64,000 nucleotides of DNA, taken from the NCBI RefSeq assembly GCF_002394865.1, contig NZ_DGUZ01000001.1:165181-229180 (forward strand), written 5' to 3'. This document shows positions 43,701-51,217 of the stretch, one piece after another. The DNA comes from Fibrobacter sp. UBA4297. Lineage in GTDB: Bacteria > Fibrobacterota > Fibrobacteria > Fibrobacterales > Fibrobacteraceae. The translations under genes and the position numbers were made by a program. Under the pieces are notes generated by a model, which saw nothing but the letters and a program-made list of their open reading frames with translations, was not told the origin of the DNA and made no database searches. Every line of letters starts with the position of its first letter. Within the stretch, counting starts at the first letter, position 1.

Positions 43701-43873
43701 TAGGCGTCCAACGGCGCAAGCGTAATCAAGTGACCCACGCACCACGTGATGCAATGGTTCTTGCCAATCAGGCACCCGTCGCCTTGCGTAAACTTTTCAC
43801 CCTCAATACGCTCCAGCATCGGCTTGTAATGCTGATTGGCAACAGAAGGTTTTTCGGCGACGAGTAAAATCAT
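40715..43873 (-). CDS. topB: DNA topoisomerase III with four C-terminal repeat/zinc units
   Basis: Type IA topoisomerase. TOPRIM domain at the start (LLVAEKPSVA; NGADAGREG near residue 103), then VGRVQTPTLNLVVERD and the active-site Tyr in LLTYPRTDSQYLP near 345. After residue ~690 four cysteine knuckle pairs (CPKC...CKNEEC, CPKCGKTLL, CPLCKKKLE, CPCCGDQL) each precede a topoisomerase C-terminal repeat with the GFKSKKGTTF-type motif; the last repeat lacks the Gly-Phe start. At 1052 residues it is longer than a typical TopB because of these units and two repeat-derived insertions (GDAGTESGMTND near 480; GDSGTPVDEK near 245). The 5' end is duplicated at 48083. Confidence 0.92.
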   Translation of the reverse strand: MILLVAEKPSVANQHYKPMLERIEGEKFTQGDGCLIGKNHCITWCVGHLITLAPLDAYPGFEGGWRLSNLPLLPEKFKLMEIESTRKQLAVVRDMMARADVLVNGADAGREGNLIFDLILDYTPDFRKKQIKRLWVNSYVAKDLDKAWKNLEDATERLNLSYAARLRQRADWMVGLNATRAYTLTAGRGKMISVGRVQTPTLNLVVERDAIVEQFKELFYYSVVGTWKGFQAQLVKSETKEEKGDSGTPVDEKVAADKQSNLKVAIFEKDEPAQAVIDKCSPPEEATIAKIDIQQKKQFPQKPFDLTELQKEGNKRFKYSAQQVLDCAQNLYEKKLLTYPRTDSQYLPDTMQQEAYALAQRLATPQEKSVMRGGNENFVFINSSKVTDHFAIIPTGEEPQNLPEMEENIYKLAKERFVQAWLKPYVWSEMEVLLDAANAEIFRLKLKRNEDLGFRALIKEEKKKPSKKKKGDAGTESGMTNDAKGSDADGKGDGDDITNIVETFPEWNLGDHAPFDSLELQKKKKSKPKYFTEATLLAAMKTAGKQIENEELAEAMKERGLGTPATQAGIIETLKKRGFIEAQKNYLVSTQRGREVIALMDEKVKSPEMTGEWEFKLSQVEKGKLTPIEFRDGIVNYVKELFEHLHQKYASQFERETVTDAIPCPKCSSPLEIAPWGYVCKNEECGFKAGHTIAGRTLSHAEMRTLLKTGKSDLLSGFKSKKGTTFSATLTLGDDGNIGFEFSDDARVKTPTNYKCPKCGKTLLDSGNRLVCEGSDVTTSNNENGDPTLTPDTAPTCDFVFYKTIAGHVMSDTEIAELFSNGTTQIISGFLTKKGTTFNAKVVWDKDFKATFAFENDGHFHGTETKFSCPLCKKKLEENKNAIFCPACNFTLFKSVAGKKLRVADIKALLTGGKTELLTGFKSKKGTEFDAYLKLGEDGRTSFEFVHRDLPCPCCGDQLRFRSGTTTQTPNGEVQTLAAYVCMNPSCNYGIPKTFFKREFSDEEVETLLKNKSTPILEPFKKNDTTFRAALELREGGKIAFNKLTVEVIKKG
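42435..42461. repeat. GTCAT-type palindrome inside topB
   Basis: ATGCCGGA-ctctgt-TCCGGCAT is preserved in frame and read on the minus strand as DAGTESGMT. A half copy (GTGCCGGAATCGCC) lies at 43130-43144 in the same gene. Confidence 0.75.
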
Positions 43874-43943
43874 AATTGCCGAAAAATATAATTTAATTCT
43901 TGAAAGGCTTGTAGGAGTATTAAACTCTTATTGTAAAATCGCC

Positions 43944-44118
43944 TTAGTGGATTGCGAGTGCCGCTTTTTTTAGTTCTTCGAAAAATTGCTTTGTCGCTTT
44001 GGCGTTTGCTTTGCGAGCGTCCTCGGCGGCTTCACTCATTATTTGGGCAAGCATTTCATCGGTAGGTTCGTCTAAATCAGTCAATCTGTACGAATTGATG
44101 TCTTTTTTTTGTTATCAT
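43944..44118 (-). pseudogene. Small gene frameshifted in an A8 tract (or slippage-dependent)
   Basis: AGAGGTG then ATG at 44118 gives a good start, MITKK, but the eight-A tract (44103-44110) puts the rest out of frame and a stop follows after 12 codons. With seven A the frame reads through RLTDLDEPTDEMLAQIMSEA and AKATKQFFEELKKAA to TAA at 43944, a 57-residue acidic/helical protein. The coherent sequence on both sides suggests a real gene that is off by one base here: a mutation, a sequencing error, or slippage at the homopolymer. Confidence 0.5.
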
Positions 44119-44216
44119 AGACACCTCTGAGTGGTGAAACCTTTTTACTAATATATGTTTTGATGAATTTTTAGTCAATATGATAGTGCTTGTGATGGCT
44201 AAAACGGAGCGCTGCT

Positions 44217-44369
44217 ATGGAATTTTTATCTCCGCTTGAAAACAACCTCTATAAGAAAAAAAACAGGGCCAAACGCGAAAACGCCCAGCCCATTGTAGAG
44301 AAAAATGATAAGGTATTGAAGAAATATCGGGTAAAAGAGCTTTACAGTTTCAAGCGATTGTCTCGATAG
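44217..44369 (+). CDS. Small basic hypothetical protein (50 aa)
   Basis: CGGAG lies seven bases before ATG 44217. The product (MEFLSPLENNLYKKKNRAKR...) is Lys-rich with no motif recognised. Its last 28 bases overlap the end of the convergent CoiA-like gene. The ribosome binding site is the main support. Confidence 0.4.
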   Translation: MEFLSPLENNLYKKKNRAKRENAQPIVEKNDKVLKKYRVKELYSFKRLSR

Positions 44370-45889
44370 CATTCATCAAGTAATTCAACTAAATCCCAAT
44401 TTCTTTGGTAATAGTCGATGCTTCTTTCGCTTATTTCGTAATATCCGCATTCTACGGCGTTTCCTGAACGGCAGGTGTTGTAATGTTTCTTGCAATATAT
44501 CGGGTTGTCGTCGGCTACGCCTTTTTTCCAGTTTTTTCTACAATGTTGGCAAAGGAAACAATTTCTAACATTTCTTTTGTTCTTCAAAAAAAGACATAGA
44601 ACAGCCTTGAAAACATCGTCACCTGGGAAAAATTGATAGGATTCTTGCAAGGAATTTCCTATGACAACATAATCACAAAGTGTTTTTTCCATAGCTTTCA
44701 ATTTTTCGTATATGCTAGGAATTTCCTCATATCTTACCGGAGTACAGCGACCATCCTTTGTCAGCATAAACCCTTTAAATTGATAATCTCCGCAAGACAA
44801 AAAATTTTTCAATTTGAAATTATGGAATCTTATATCGTTTGATTCCTTTATTATCATATAGGGCTCTTCCCAAGGAAAAATACCATTATTTAAATTCAAT
44901 CCAAATTGAATCGTTCGTATTTTATCGTCAAATATATATCCTCTTGACAATCCCACCGAAAAGGCGAATCGAATTTTGTTTCCTTTTTCATCTGCGTAAA
45001 CCAAACTATCGTCAGTACATTCTGCATCTACGATGCTCCTAAACCTACAGGCCAAATCAAAACTTGAACAAGTCATTGCGTTTAGGCATCGAACAGTTTT
45101 GAAATAGGGACAGTCTTTCTCGCAATGTTTTCCGCTAGGGAAATTGATGACAAACCTTTCATTCTTTCTTAGTGTTTTGGCATAATAGTCTTTGAAACTA
45201 TTCTTTGCTTTTAACATTTCCAACGTGCAATATGGTTCGTCTTTTATGGCGCTATTTACCATATTGAAACATACAACATTGAGTCTGTTTAAATCCGTAA
45301 CGATCAGGCCATTTTCTGTTCGGAAGCCTTTCAAGTCTTCTTCCGATTCAAGATTGATTTCTACAATGGGTACGCCAGAAGCTATTTTATCCTCTGTGGA
45401 AATATGTGTCACAGCAATTTCCACATACAATTTATCACCATTAGCGTTTGAAAGCAAAATATCTGGTGTCAATCCAGTTGTTGAATCGTATTTTTCAACT
45501 TCAATACTTGTAAATTTTTCAATTAAATCAAGTTTTCTATTTTCAAATTGTCCATAACACTTTTCACTCTTACAGTATTTACACTTATCCGTTCCACATT
45601 GATGTTCTACTTCGTAGTCAACCATTAAGGGGAACCCCATCATTTTATTCTTTTCAAACAGTTCCTTGAAAAGTCTTTTACCAAGTTGATGCAGATACGT
45701 TTCAAGAGAGCATTTGGATTCTGAATGTCTAAAATGCGGAAGTCTTTTCGTGACATTTACAACAGCTTCCAATTTAGAGCCGCAACCTAAGCAAGTAAAC
45801 TGGTGGTTTTTGCGATATTCCACCGTGACTTCCTGGACGTGCTTTACAGAGCCGTCTTCAGATTGGGCGTATTGATAGGTTATGCTCAT
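44342..45889 (-). CDS. CoiA-like zinc-ribbon/nuclease protein
   Basis: The N-terminal 60 residues hold a zinc-ribbon CLGCGSKLEAV...PHFRHSESKC, and residues about 135-165 have TPDILLSNANGDKLYVEIAVTH, matching the PD-(D/E)xK nuclease pattern (Asp, Glu) seen in competence protein CoiA and related proteins. A second Cys-rich segment (CxxDCPYFKTVRC) lies near 270, and a third (CFLCQHCRKNW, CKKHYNTC) near 460. The gene is clearly more AT-rich than its neighbours, so recent transfer is likely. CoiA helps process incoming DNA in competent cells; here a DNA-processing or defence role is open. Family assignment is moderate. Confidence 0.55.
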   Translation of the reverse strand: MSITYQYAQSEDGSVKHVQEVTVEYRKNHQFTCLGCGSKLEAVVNVTKRLPHFRHSESKCSLETYLHQLGKRLFKELFEKNKMMGFPLMVDYEVEHQCGTDKCKYCKSEKCYGQFENRKLDLIEKFTSIEVEKYDSTTGLTPDILLSNANGDKLYVEIAVTHISTEDKIASGVPIVEINLESEEDLKGFRTENGLIVTDLNRLNVVCFNMVNSAIKDEPYCTLEMLKAKNSFKDYYAKTLRKNERFVINFPSGKHCEKDCPYFKTVRCLNAMTCSSFDLACRFRSIVDAECTDDSLVYADEKGNKIRFAFSVGLSRGYIFDDKIRTIQFGLNLNNGIFPWEEPYMIIKESNDIRFHNFKLKNFLSCGDYQFKGFMLTKDGRCTPVRYEEIPSIYEKLKAMEKTLCDYVVIGNSLQESYQFFPGDDVFKAVLCLFLKNKRNVRNCFLCQHCRKNWKKGVADDNPIYCKKHYNTCRSGNAVECGYYEISERSIDYYQRNWDLVELLDECYRDNRLKL

Positions 45890-46000
45890 ATTTTATCTCA
45901 GCTCGAGAAGCATCTCGATAAGGCTTACTTTTAAATATACACATATTTTATGTGGGTTTTCGTGTGATTGAACTTTTATGACGAGCATTAAAGAGCCTAC

Positions 46001-46030
46001 TTGACAAGAATTTCATCAAAGATGTATCTT
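46001..46030 (+). promoter_or_regulatory. Sigma70-type promoter
   Basis: TTGACA (46001-46006) and TATCTT (46025-46030) with an 18-base spacer, 60 bases before the gene at 46090. The region 45890-46089 is otherwise AT-rich and geneless. Confidence 0.6.
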
Positions 46031-46089
46031 TAACAGTGTACACCGGTGAAATATTATTAAGAAATTGGTGATTGAAGGAGCAGTTCAAA

Positions 46090-46284
46090 ATGGATTTCAA
46101 GAAATGCAGCGAAGTTTATGGTTACAAGTCCATTGCCGAAGTCGAAGAAGAAGAACTTGCGGAAAAAATAACACAAAAAGAAAACGATTGGATTGATGCA
46201 ATGATTGCTAACGATATCCCCGTTGAAAAAATCGCCGTTATTTCTGGTCGCTCCAAAGAAGAAATTCTCTCAAGAAAACATTGA
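46090..46284 (+). CDS. Small acidic hypothetical protein (64 aa)
   Basis: AAGGAG lies nine bases before ATG 46090. The product (MDFKKCSEVYGYKSIAEVEEEELAEK...) is acidic at first and ends in NDWIDAMIANDIPVEKIAVISGRSKEEILSRKH, which looks like a small helix-turn-helix (sigma-region-like 'IPVEKIAVISGRSKEEI'). A decayed 3' copy of the same family lies at 51071-51149. A promoter and a terminator frame it as a one-gene unit. Function unknown; small regulator or antitoxin-like protein are possibilities. Confidence 0.6.
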   Translation: MDFKKCSEVYGYKSIAEVEEEELAEKITQKENDWIDAMIANDIPVEKIAVISGRSKEEILSRKH

Positions 46285-46312
46285 TTGTGCTTTTTTCTAA
46301 GTGAAAAATCTA

Positions 46313-46338
46313 GCCCGACTAAGTCGGGTTTTCTTTTT
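46313..46338 (+). terminator. Terminator of the small gene at 46090
   Basis: CCCGACT-a-AGTCGGG followed by TTTTCTTTTT. Confidence 0.85.
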
Positions 46339-46353
46339 GGCTTTCTTTCCGCT

Positions 46354-47754
46354 TTATTCTAAATCGCTTAAATCTTCGAGGGGCGGATTATCATAAGGTC
46401 GATAAGGCCCAGGATGTACTCGAGGAGGACTCAATATAAAGCCTACATCATACAAAATACGCTTGCGGTTAAATTCAAAGCGATCACTCTCGATTACCCT
46501 CTGCATAAACGTTGTGTAATCTTCAATAACCTTGTAAACCTTGTCGAAAGTCGAGCGAAATGCTTTACGCTTGCTTTCCACACGCGGCGTCGGTAACTGG
46601 TTTGCAAGATCCAAGGCAAAAACTTGGACGGAGTCGAGCTGGCTCTGCATTGCATCATAAGCCAGACGAGCGCTATCACGAGAAGCTACGGACACAAACG
46701 GCTGTTCCGTGAGCTTTTCAGTCTGAATCAAGGCGTCGAAAGCGTTCTTGTAATCTTTCTTCATGAAGTAGCAGTAACCGATTATGAGGTAAGCTTCGGA
46801 CACGATGAAGGATTCCGGAAGGTTGTTGATAATCCACTTGGCATATTTGATTGCTTCATCTATCTTGTAAACCTTAAGAAATGCCCATGCGATACCGAGC
46901 ATAGCTTCGTCGAACACCGGAGAATCCTTCTGCACCAGGCCATACATCCGAGCGGCGGCTACGATGTCCGGCTTTTCACCAGAGAAGTAGATGTGTCCGA
47001 GCTTGACCTTGGCTGCATTTTGGATGTCGCGTTCGGACTTGTTGGAAACCGGCTGTTCCATAATAGCGCGGAAGCAGTTTTCGGCTTCGTCGAACTTGTA
47101 GAGACGGCTGTAAGCGATACCCATGGTGTAACGGGCGTAGAGGTAGTTGGCGTTACCCGGATGGATTGTGGCGAGCAGGTCGATCGCTTCCTGATAGAGG
47201 CCCTGTTCGAACTTGATTTGGCTGGCAACGTAGTCAGCGTCGGCCTTCGCGTCACTTTTGCCGAACTTCTGGGCGAAAATCTGGTACTTGTTCAAAGCTT
47301 CCGTGTACTTGCCTTCCTTATAGTCCATGTTCATCAACTGAAAGTGATACTTGGCGAGTAGGTTACTCTGCGGATAGCGCTTGATGGCATCTCGGTAAAT
47401 TTCCCTAGCCGCCTTGTGCATACGGAGGTTTTCAAAGGACTTTGCCTCGTAGAAAGCAGCCTGGTCCACCAAGTGGAATGCCGGGTACTTGGTCTGGATT
47501 TCACCGAAGGCGTATGCAGCGTCCAAAAACTGACGGTTCAAGAAAAGACGCTTAGCGGCGCGGTAGTCGTCGAGCGGACCCGTTTCAAATAATCCTGCCG
47601 AGTTCTCGTACATCCAGGTGCTACTACCATATTCGGGAGACCACTCATCCTGCTGATACTGATTCGGTGTGTCGGTGGCCTTTGCAAACAAAGAAGTGCA
47701 GGCTACGGCAAGCCCGATAGCGGCCGCCTTGACGAATCTATTACGCAACACCAT
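46354..47754 (-). CDS. Exported tetratricopeptide-repeat protein
   Basis: Signal peptide (about residues 1-25, ending FAKA) followed by a chain of TPR-like helical pairs from about residue 60 to 360: AAYAFGEIQTKYPAFHLVDQAAFYEAKSFE, YTEALNKYQIFAQKFGKSDAKADADYV, FDEAENCFRAIMEQP, YKNAFDALIQTEKL. The C-terminal ~100 residues form a separate helical segment ending Pro-rich. Such proteins act as periplasmic scaffolds, for example around outer-membrane or secretion machines; partner unknown. Length 466. Confidence 0.75.
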   Translation of the reverse strand: MVLRNRFVKAAAIGLAVACTSLFAKATDTPNQYQQDEWSPEYGSSTWMYENSAGLFETGPLDDYRAAKRLFLNRQFLDAAYAFGEIQTKYPAFHLVDQAAFYEAKSFENLRMHKAAREIYRDAIKRYPQSNLLAKYHFQLMNMDYKEGKYTEALNKYQIFAQKFGKSDAKADADYVASQIKFEQGLYQEAIDLLATIHPGNANYLYARYTMGIAYSRLYKFDEAENCFRAIMEQPVSNKSERDIQNAAKVKLGHIYFSGEKPDIVAAARMYGLVQKDSPVFDEAMLGIAWAFLKVYKIDEAIKYAKWIINNLPESFIVSEAYLIIGYCYFMKKDYKNAFDALIQTEKLTEQPFVSVASRDSARLAYDAMQSQLDSVQVFALDLANQLPTPRVESKRKAFRSTFDKVYKVIEDYTTFMQRVIESDRFEFNRKRILYDVGFILSPPRVHPGPYRPYDNPPLEDLSDLE

Positions 47755-47921
47755 ATTATCTACGCTTGAAAAACTCTTCTATAAAACCCACCTCAATATA
47801 CTTTATTTTGTTTGGGTGAACAAGCAGAATGCCTCATTTTTTGAAATTTGCAAAAACGCTGCGAAAAAGTGCTTTTGACTCTGATGACCAAGATTGCCTT
47901 TTGTATATATTGGTTAGATGA

Positions 47922-48106
47922 AATTTATTCGATCAGCCCGTTGTCCGGATTAGTCATATCGGAAGTACCGCTATTCAGGGGATATGGGCCAAGAACATCG
48001 TTGATGTGATGGTTGAAATCTCTGAAAAAGCCGACATGGAGAAAATGGCGCGCGCCTTAGAGCAAAATGGTTTTATCAAACGATCAGGCACCCGTCGCCT
48101 TGCGTA
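47922..48106 (+). pseudogene. GrpB-family fragment
   Basis: The frame from 47922 reads NLFDQPVVRISHIGSTAIQG then IWAKNIVDVMVEISEKADME, matching the conserved core of the GrpB/UPF0157 (nucleotidyltransferase-like) family. A stop (47919-47921) lies just before it, and at 48083 the sequence passes into an inverted copy of the topB 5' end. Neither start nor C-terminus remains. Confidence 0.65.
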
Positions 48107-48203
48107 AACTTTTCACCCTCAATACGCTCCAGCATAGGCTTGTAATGCTGATTGGCAACAGAAGGTTTTTCGGCGACGAGTAGAATCATAGTTTGCGAAA
48201 AGA
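48083..48203 (-). pseudogene. Duplicated 5' end of topB
   Basis: About 107 coding bases plus ~14 upstream bases are almost identical to 43767-43888, with two differences in the coding part. ATG and first 35 codons (MILLVAEKPSVANQHYKP...) are intact, then a stop follows after two more codons. The duplicate is inverted neither relative to topB nor to its upstream side; it lies 4.3 kb away. Confidence 0.8.
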
Positions 48204-48372
48204 TATAAAAACAACAACTCTTGTAAAAATGTCAAAAATACTAAGAACGCCTCAAAAGGGCTGTTCATTTGAGGAATAGTTCTAAAAGCCCCATTCGCTT
48301 CAACTATGCTGAAAACGCGAACATATTTAGCACGGTTGAAGCTTGGATGGCTTTGTATAAAAAGTTTAGGGG

Positions 48373-49314
48373 TTATTTCTGGGCCAAAGCTTCTGCAATC
48401 AAGTCTTCGGAAATTCCTTTAGAACGCAAAAAATCAGCCATTTTACGTCCTTTGTCTTCGGCTCCTTCTGCGCGTCCTTCAGCACGCCCTTCAGCGCGTC
48501 CTTCTGCAAGGCCTTCCGCACGAGCATGTTTCTTTTCGACATAGAGTTCGTAGTCATGGTCACACATCTTCATAGCCTCACTTACAAGAAAGTCCTTTGT
48601 AAAGATACTCAATTTGGCCTTTTCCTGCAATAGAGCGAATAGAGAAGCATCTGGAACTGTTGTTGGACTTTCCTCGTTTAGCCCGTCAATCACGCGAAGC
48701 CACTCCGCGAAGCGGCTATTATCCGCTCCGTAATCGCCCTTCAGGAACTTGGGAATTTCCACAAGCGTAACAGTCTGCTTTTTATAGAACACCTCGTTTT
48801 CCTGATTTTTGAGGCGAACCGTGTGCAAATAATTTTTCGATTCCGGGAAAGCATCGAACATCTGGAGACTGATAAGGTTCAAACTACGCAAGTGGTAGCC
48901 CTGCCCCCGGACAAGATTTGCAACCGTATGCTTTGCAGCGTAAAATACCAAGCGCTGATTAAAAGTCTCGTCTTCGATATGTTGCACTTCAAGCACAATA
49001 CGGTCAAGATTCTGATCCGCTATCACAATGTCAGAAGTGATGTTCTTATTGAATGCGGCAGGAACCGCCGGATTCACAAACGTGAGGTGTTCAATGCAAT
49101 CGCTCCCATAAAGATGAAGCACGGCATTGAGGAAATCAACCGCAATCGGTTCATTTTCAGGTGTTCCGAAAAGCAACTTGAAAATGGAATCATTGTAGAT
49201 ATAAACGTATTTGTAACGTTCATTGTACTTTGCAATGCAGGCAGAGACATCGCCTCCCTCCTTATGGGTTTCACAAATATCCTTGAGCATGTTTGCATAC
49301 TGTACTTTATTCAT
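48373..49314 (-). CDS. Rpn/PD-(D/E)XK nuclease-family transposase-like protein
   Basis: The first ~240 residues match the PDDEXK_2 / Rpn family: YNDSIFKLLFGTPENEP, FVNPAVPAAFNKNITSDIVIAD, RIVLEVQHIEDETFNQRLVFYAAKH with the catalytic Asp and Glu-x-Gln. Rpn proteins are DNA endonucleases that raise recombination. The C-terminus contains repeats of AEGRAEG from a 12-base tandem repeat (48466-48520), followed by a KGISEDLIAEAL-type tail. ATG 49314 was chosen (MNKVQYANML, AAAGG upstream); the frame is open 43 codons further. Paralogues of this gene are usual in Fibrobacter and Bacteroidota genomes. Confidence 0.8.
   Translation of the reverse strand: MNKVQYANMLKDICETHKEGGDVSACIAKYNERYKYVYIYNDSIFKLLFGTPENEPIAVDFLNAVLHLYGSDCIEHLTFVNPAVPAAFNKNITSDIVIADQNLDRIVLEVQHIEDETFNQRLVFYAAKHTVANLVRGQGYHLRSLNLISLQMFDAFPESKNYLHTVRLKNQENEVFYKKQTVTLVEIPKFLKGDYGADNSRFAEWLRVIDGLNEESPTTVPDASLFALLQEKAKLSIFTKDFLVSEAMKMCDHDYELYVEKKHARAEGLAEGRAEGRAEGRAEGAEDKGRKMADFLRSKGISEDLIAEALAQK
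48466..48520. repeat. 12-base tandem repeat in the Rpn-like gene
   Basis: CCTTC(T/A)GC(A/G)CG units repeat four to five times, encoding AEGRAEG. Confidence 0.7.
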
Positions 49315-49888
49315 AAACAGCCTTTGCCAATAATGGCGTGAAAAATGAATGTATAGGTTCGCAAACGAATGCCAATGAAAACGTTGAAAATGCGTAGAAC
49401 ACCTGCGATTGTCAACCGTGCAATACACGGTAACCGCTTGCAAACCAGTTGAGCGACTAGTTTCTTTGCAGAAACCTTGGCGGCTCGGTCAAGGCAAATC
49501 ATGTAAACATAATTGCCGCAACACTCGCCTAACTTGGTTTTTACGTCTGTTTCCAGACGGTGCTCTACGTTGATCGTCAGGGGGCCAGTTTCCCCATAGG
49601 GTGTACGCTGCCTCAAATTGTTTACCAGTCTCGTAAAACAAAGGGAGGTCGACGTCAAGCAGATAGTGGAACTCCCTGCCCTGAATAGTACTGAGTCTAA
49701 AGTCGCAGTTTCAAGCTTGATTGAAGCTATGACAGAGACTATGGTACGGACGCAAACGGCGTCATTTTCTCGGAGTCGGCAGGATTGATGCAATCTACAA
49801 GAACGTAATATATAAACTTTTTAGGAAAGCTGCAATATACCCTTCGATTATTCTATTTTGTATTGAGTATGTAAAAATAAAGGAGTTC
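49315..49888. other. Degenerate region without an intact gene
   Basis: Long frames exist on the minus strand but none has a start, ribosome binding site or recognisable family. One frame contains FHYLLDVDLPLFYETGKQFE near 49670 that looks protein-like, broken by stops. The stretch is best read as gene remains. Confidence 0.4.
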
Positions 49889-50895
49889 ATGGCTCTAGTC
49901 GCTTGTGGCGGCGACAGCGGAACATTTGCGAATGACGGTAAGGACACTGAGCTTGCCGAAGTGTCGAGTAGTAGCAAGGTTGTCTCGTCATCTTCTTCTG
50001 TAAAGGCCGCGGTTTCCTCTTCGTCTGTTAAGACTTCCTCCTCTTCCTCTGTCATTCCCGCCTCGAGCGGGAATCTCCCTTCATCTTCTAGCAAAAAAGT
50101 TGAGTCTAGTTCTAGTCAAAAGATTGTCTCTTCTTCTTCTGTCGCTCCTGCATCGAGTTCAAGTAAAAACGTGTCTAGCAGTAGCGAGTATGTTCCTTAT
50201 GACCACTATATTTGCTTGGCGTGGAACTTGAATATTGATAAGAGCGTTTACAAGCAGTTTACCGATACTCGTAATGGTCGCAGCTACTATTACTACACGG
50301 CGAAATCGCATAAGACGGGGAGAAAGGTCACCGTCATGGCTGAAAACTTGAATATCGGTGAAATGGTTCCTGGCGAAAATGACCAGAATGACGATACGAA
50401 GATTGAACGCTATTGCTACAATAACGATACCATGAATTGTGACAAATATGGTGGCTTGTACTAGTGGGCTGAAATGTGATGCTGTTGCCTAGCCGTTGCA
50501 ATACAGAAAGTTGCTAAAAAAAAATCAGACGAGATTATCGAGGAATTTGTCCTGAAGGATGGCGCTTGTTTACTTGGGGTGATTACGAAATAATAAGAGA
50601 TTATAATGACAAATATGGTGATGGGATAAAAGGCCTTCGCTCACAATGTTTCCATGGTAACAATGCGAGTGGATTTTCCTTGATTGGAACAGGAAGAAGA
50701 ACTATAGATGGAGAATTTGATGGCCTAAATGAATCTGTTTATTGGGTGTATCCGCAAGAACATGAGTATGATGTTGCTGAGTATGCGAATGCGGCGTATG
50801 TTATGAGCAGTGTCAATGACAATACAGGTACTGCTAAAAATCGACGTGCAGAAAAATTAGGTGGACGACCAGTTCGCTGTACGAAAATAGAATAG
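49889..50895 (+). pseudogene. TIGR02145 lipoprotein, dead copy
   Basis: Homologous over its length to the intact gene at 38967. The signal peptide is deleted so that a short MALVAC start abuts GGDSG. The Ser linker contains the same palindrome (50051) and a CTGAGC-type repeat (49946). After GGLY the CAG codon is TAG (50462-50464), followed within 20 bases by an insertion that shifts the frame, then more indels near 50510. The C-terminal part (FTWGDYEIIRDYNDKY to RPVRCTKIE) is open again from 50566. No functional product is expected. Confidence 0.85.
50051..50076. repeat. GTCAT-type palindrome in the dead TIGR02145 copy
   Basis: ATTCCCGC-ctcga-GCGGGAAT, identical to 39215 and 39393. Confidence 0.8.
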
Positions 50896-50912
50896 GGTCC
50901 TTATAAATATAG

Positions 50913-50935
50913 GGCGGATTGCATCCGCCTTTCTT
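50913..50935 (+). terminator. Terminator behind the dead TIGR02145 copy
   Basis: GGCGGAT-tgc-ATCCGCC followed by TTTCTT. Confidence 0.75.
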
Positions 50936-51070
50936 GCAACGCTAAAACTCGATAGCAGTGAACCCAAGCAAGCCGAGCTTCTCGTTTGTGTTATTGAAGA
51001 ATACAAGAGCTATCCTGAAACGTGGGTTATCCCGCAGCTTGTGAAGTACATTTTTAACGGAGAAAATTGA
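50933..51070 (+). pseudogene. C-terminal fragment of an unknown protein
   Basis: An open frame reads ATLKLDSSEPKQAELL, then VCVIEEYKSYPETWVIPQLV and ends KYIFNGEN with TGA at 51068. It has no start codon and looks like the tail of a lost gene. Confidence 0.4.
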
Positions 51071-51149
51071 AGAAACATCTGAAACCGTCCATGACTGGAT
51101 TCAAGTCTCTCCCTTGCGAAGAAGAAATTCTTTCAAGAAAGTATTGATT
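51071..51149 (+). pseudogene. 3' remnant of the 46090 small-gene family
   Basis: The end reads EEEILSRKY then TGA and ATTGTTC, matching the end of the gene at 46090 (EEILSRKH, TGATTGT). A HDWIQ stretch earlier corresponds to NDWID in the intact copy, in another frame. Confidence 0.5.
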
Positions 51150-51187
51150 GTTCAAAAATTCCGAACCGACTCCTCCATCTCGCCCCC

Positions 51188-51216
51188 TTGCCATTTTCCT
51201 CGAATCTTTGTATATT
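51188..51216 (+). promoter_or_regulatory. Promoter of the leuA transcript
   Basis: TTGCCA (51188-51193) and TATATT (51211-51216) are 17 bases apart. Transcription would begin near 51223, i.e. at the leader-peptide ATG 51224. Confidence 0.65.
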
Positions 51217-51217
51217 C

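Noticed and set aside
49311..49793. A 160-codon frame upstream of the Rpn-like gene as an IS transposase
   Set aside because: No transposase motif or inverted ends are visible; the region is degenerate.
19159..50464. Two in-frame TAG codons (19159, 50462) as evidence of amber suppression
   Set aside because: The second copy also has frameshifts and a signal peptide deletion, and real genes here use TAG as the final stop (1-750, lipoprotein at 6067), so pseudogene decay is simpler.
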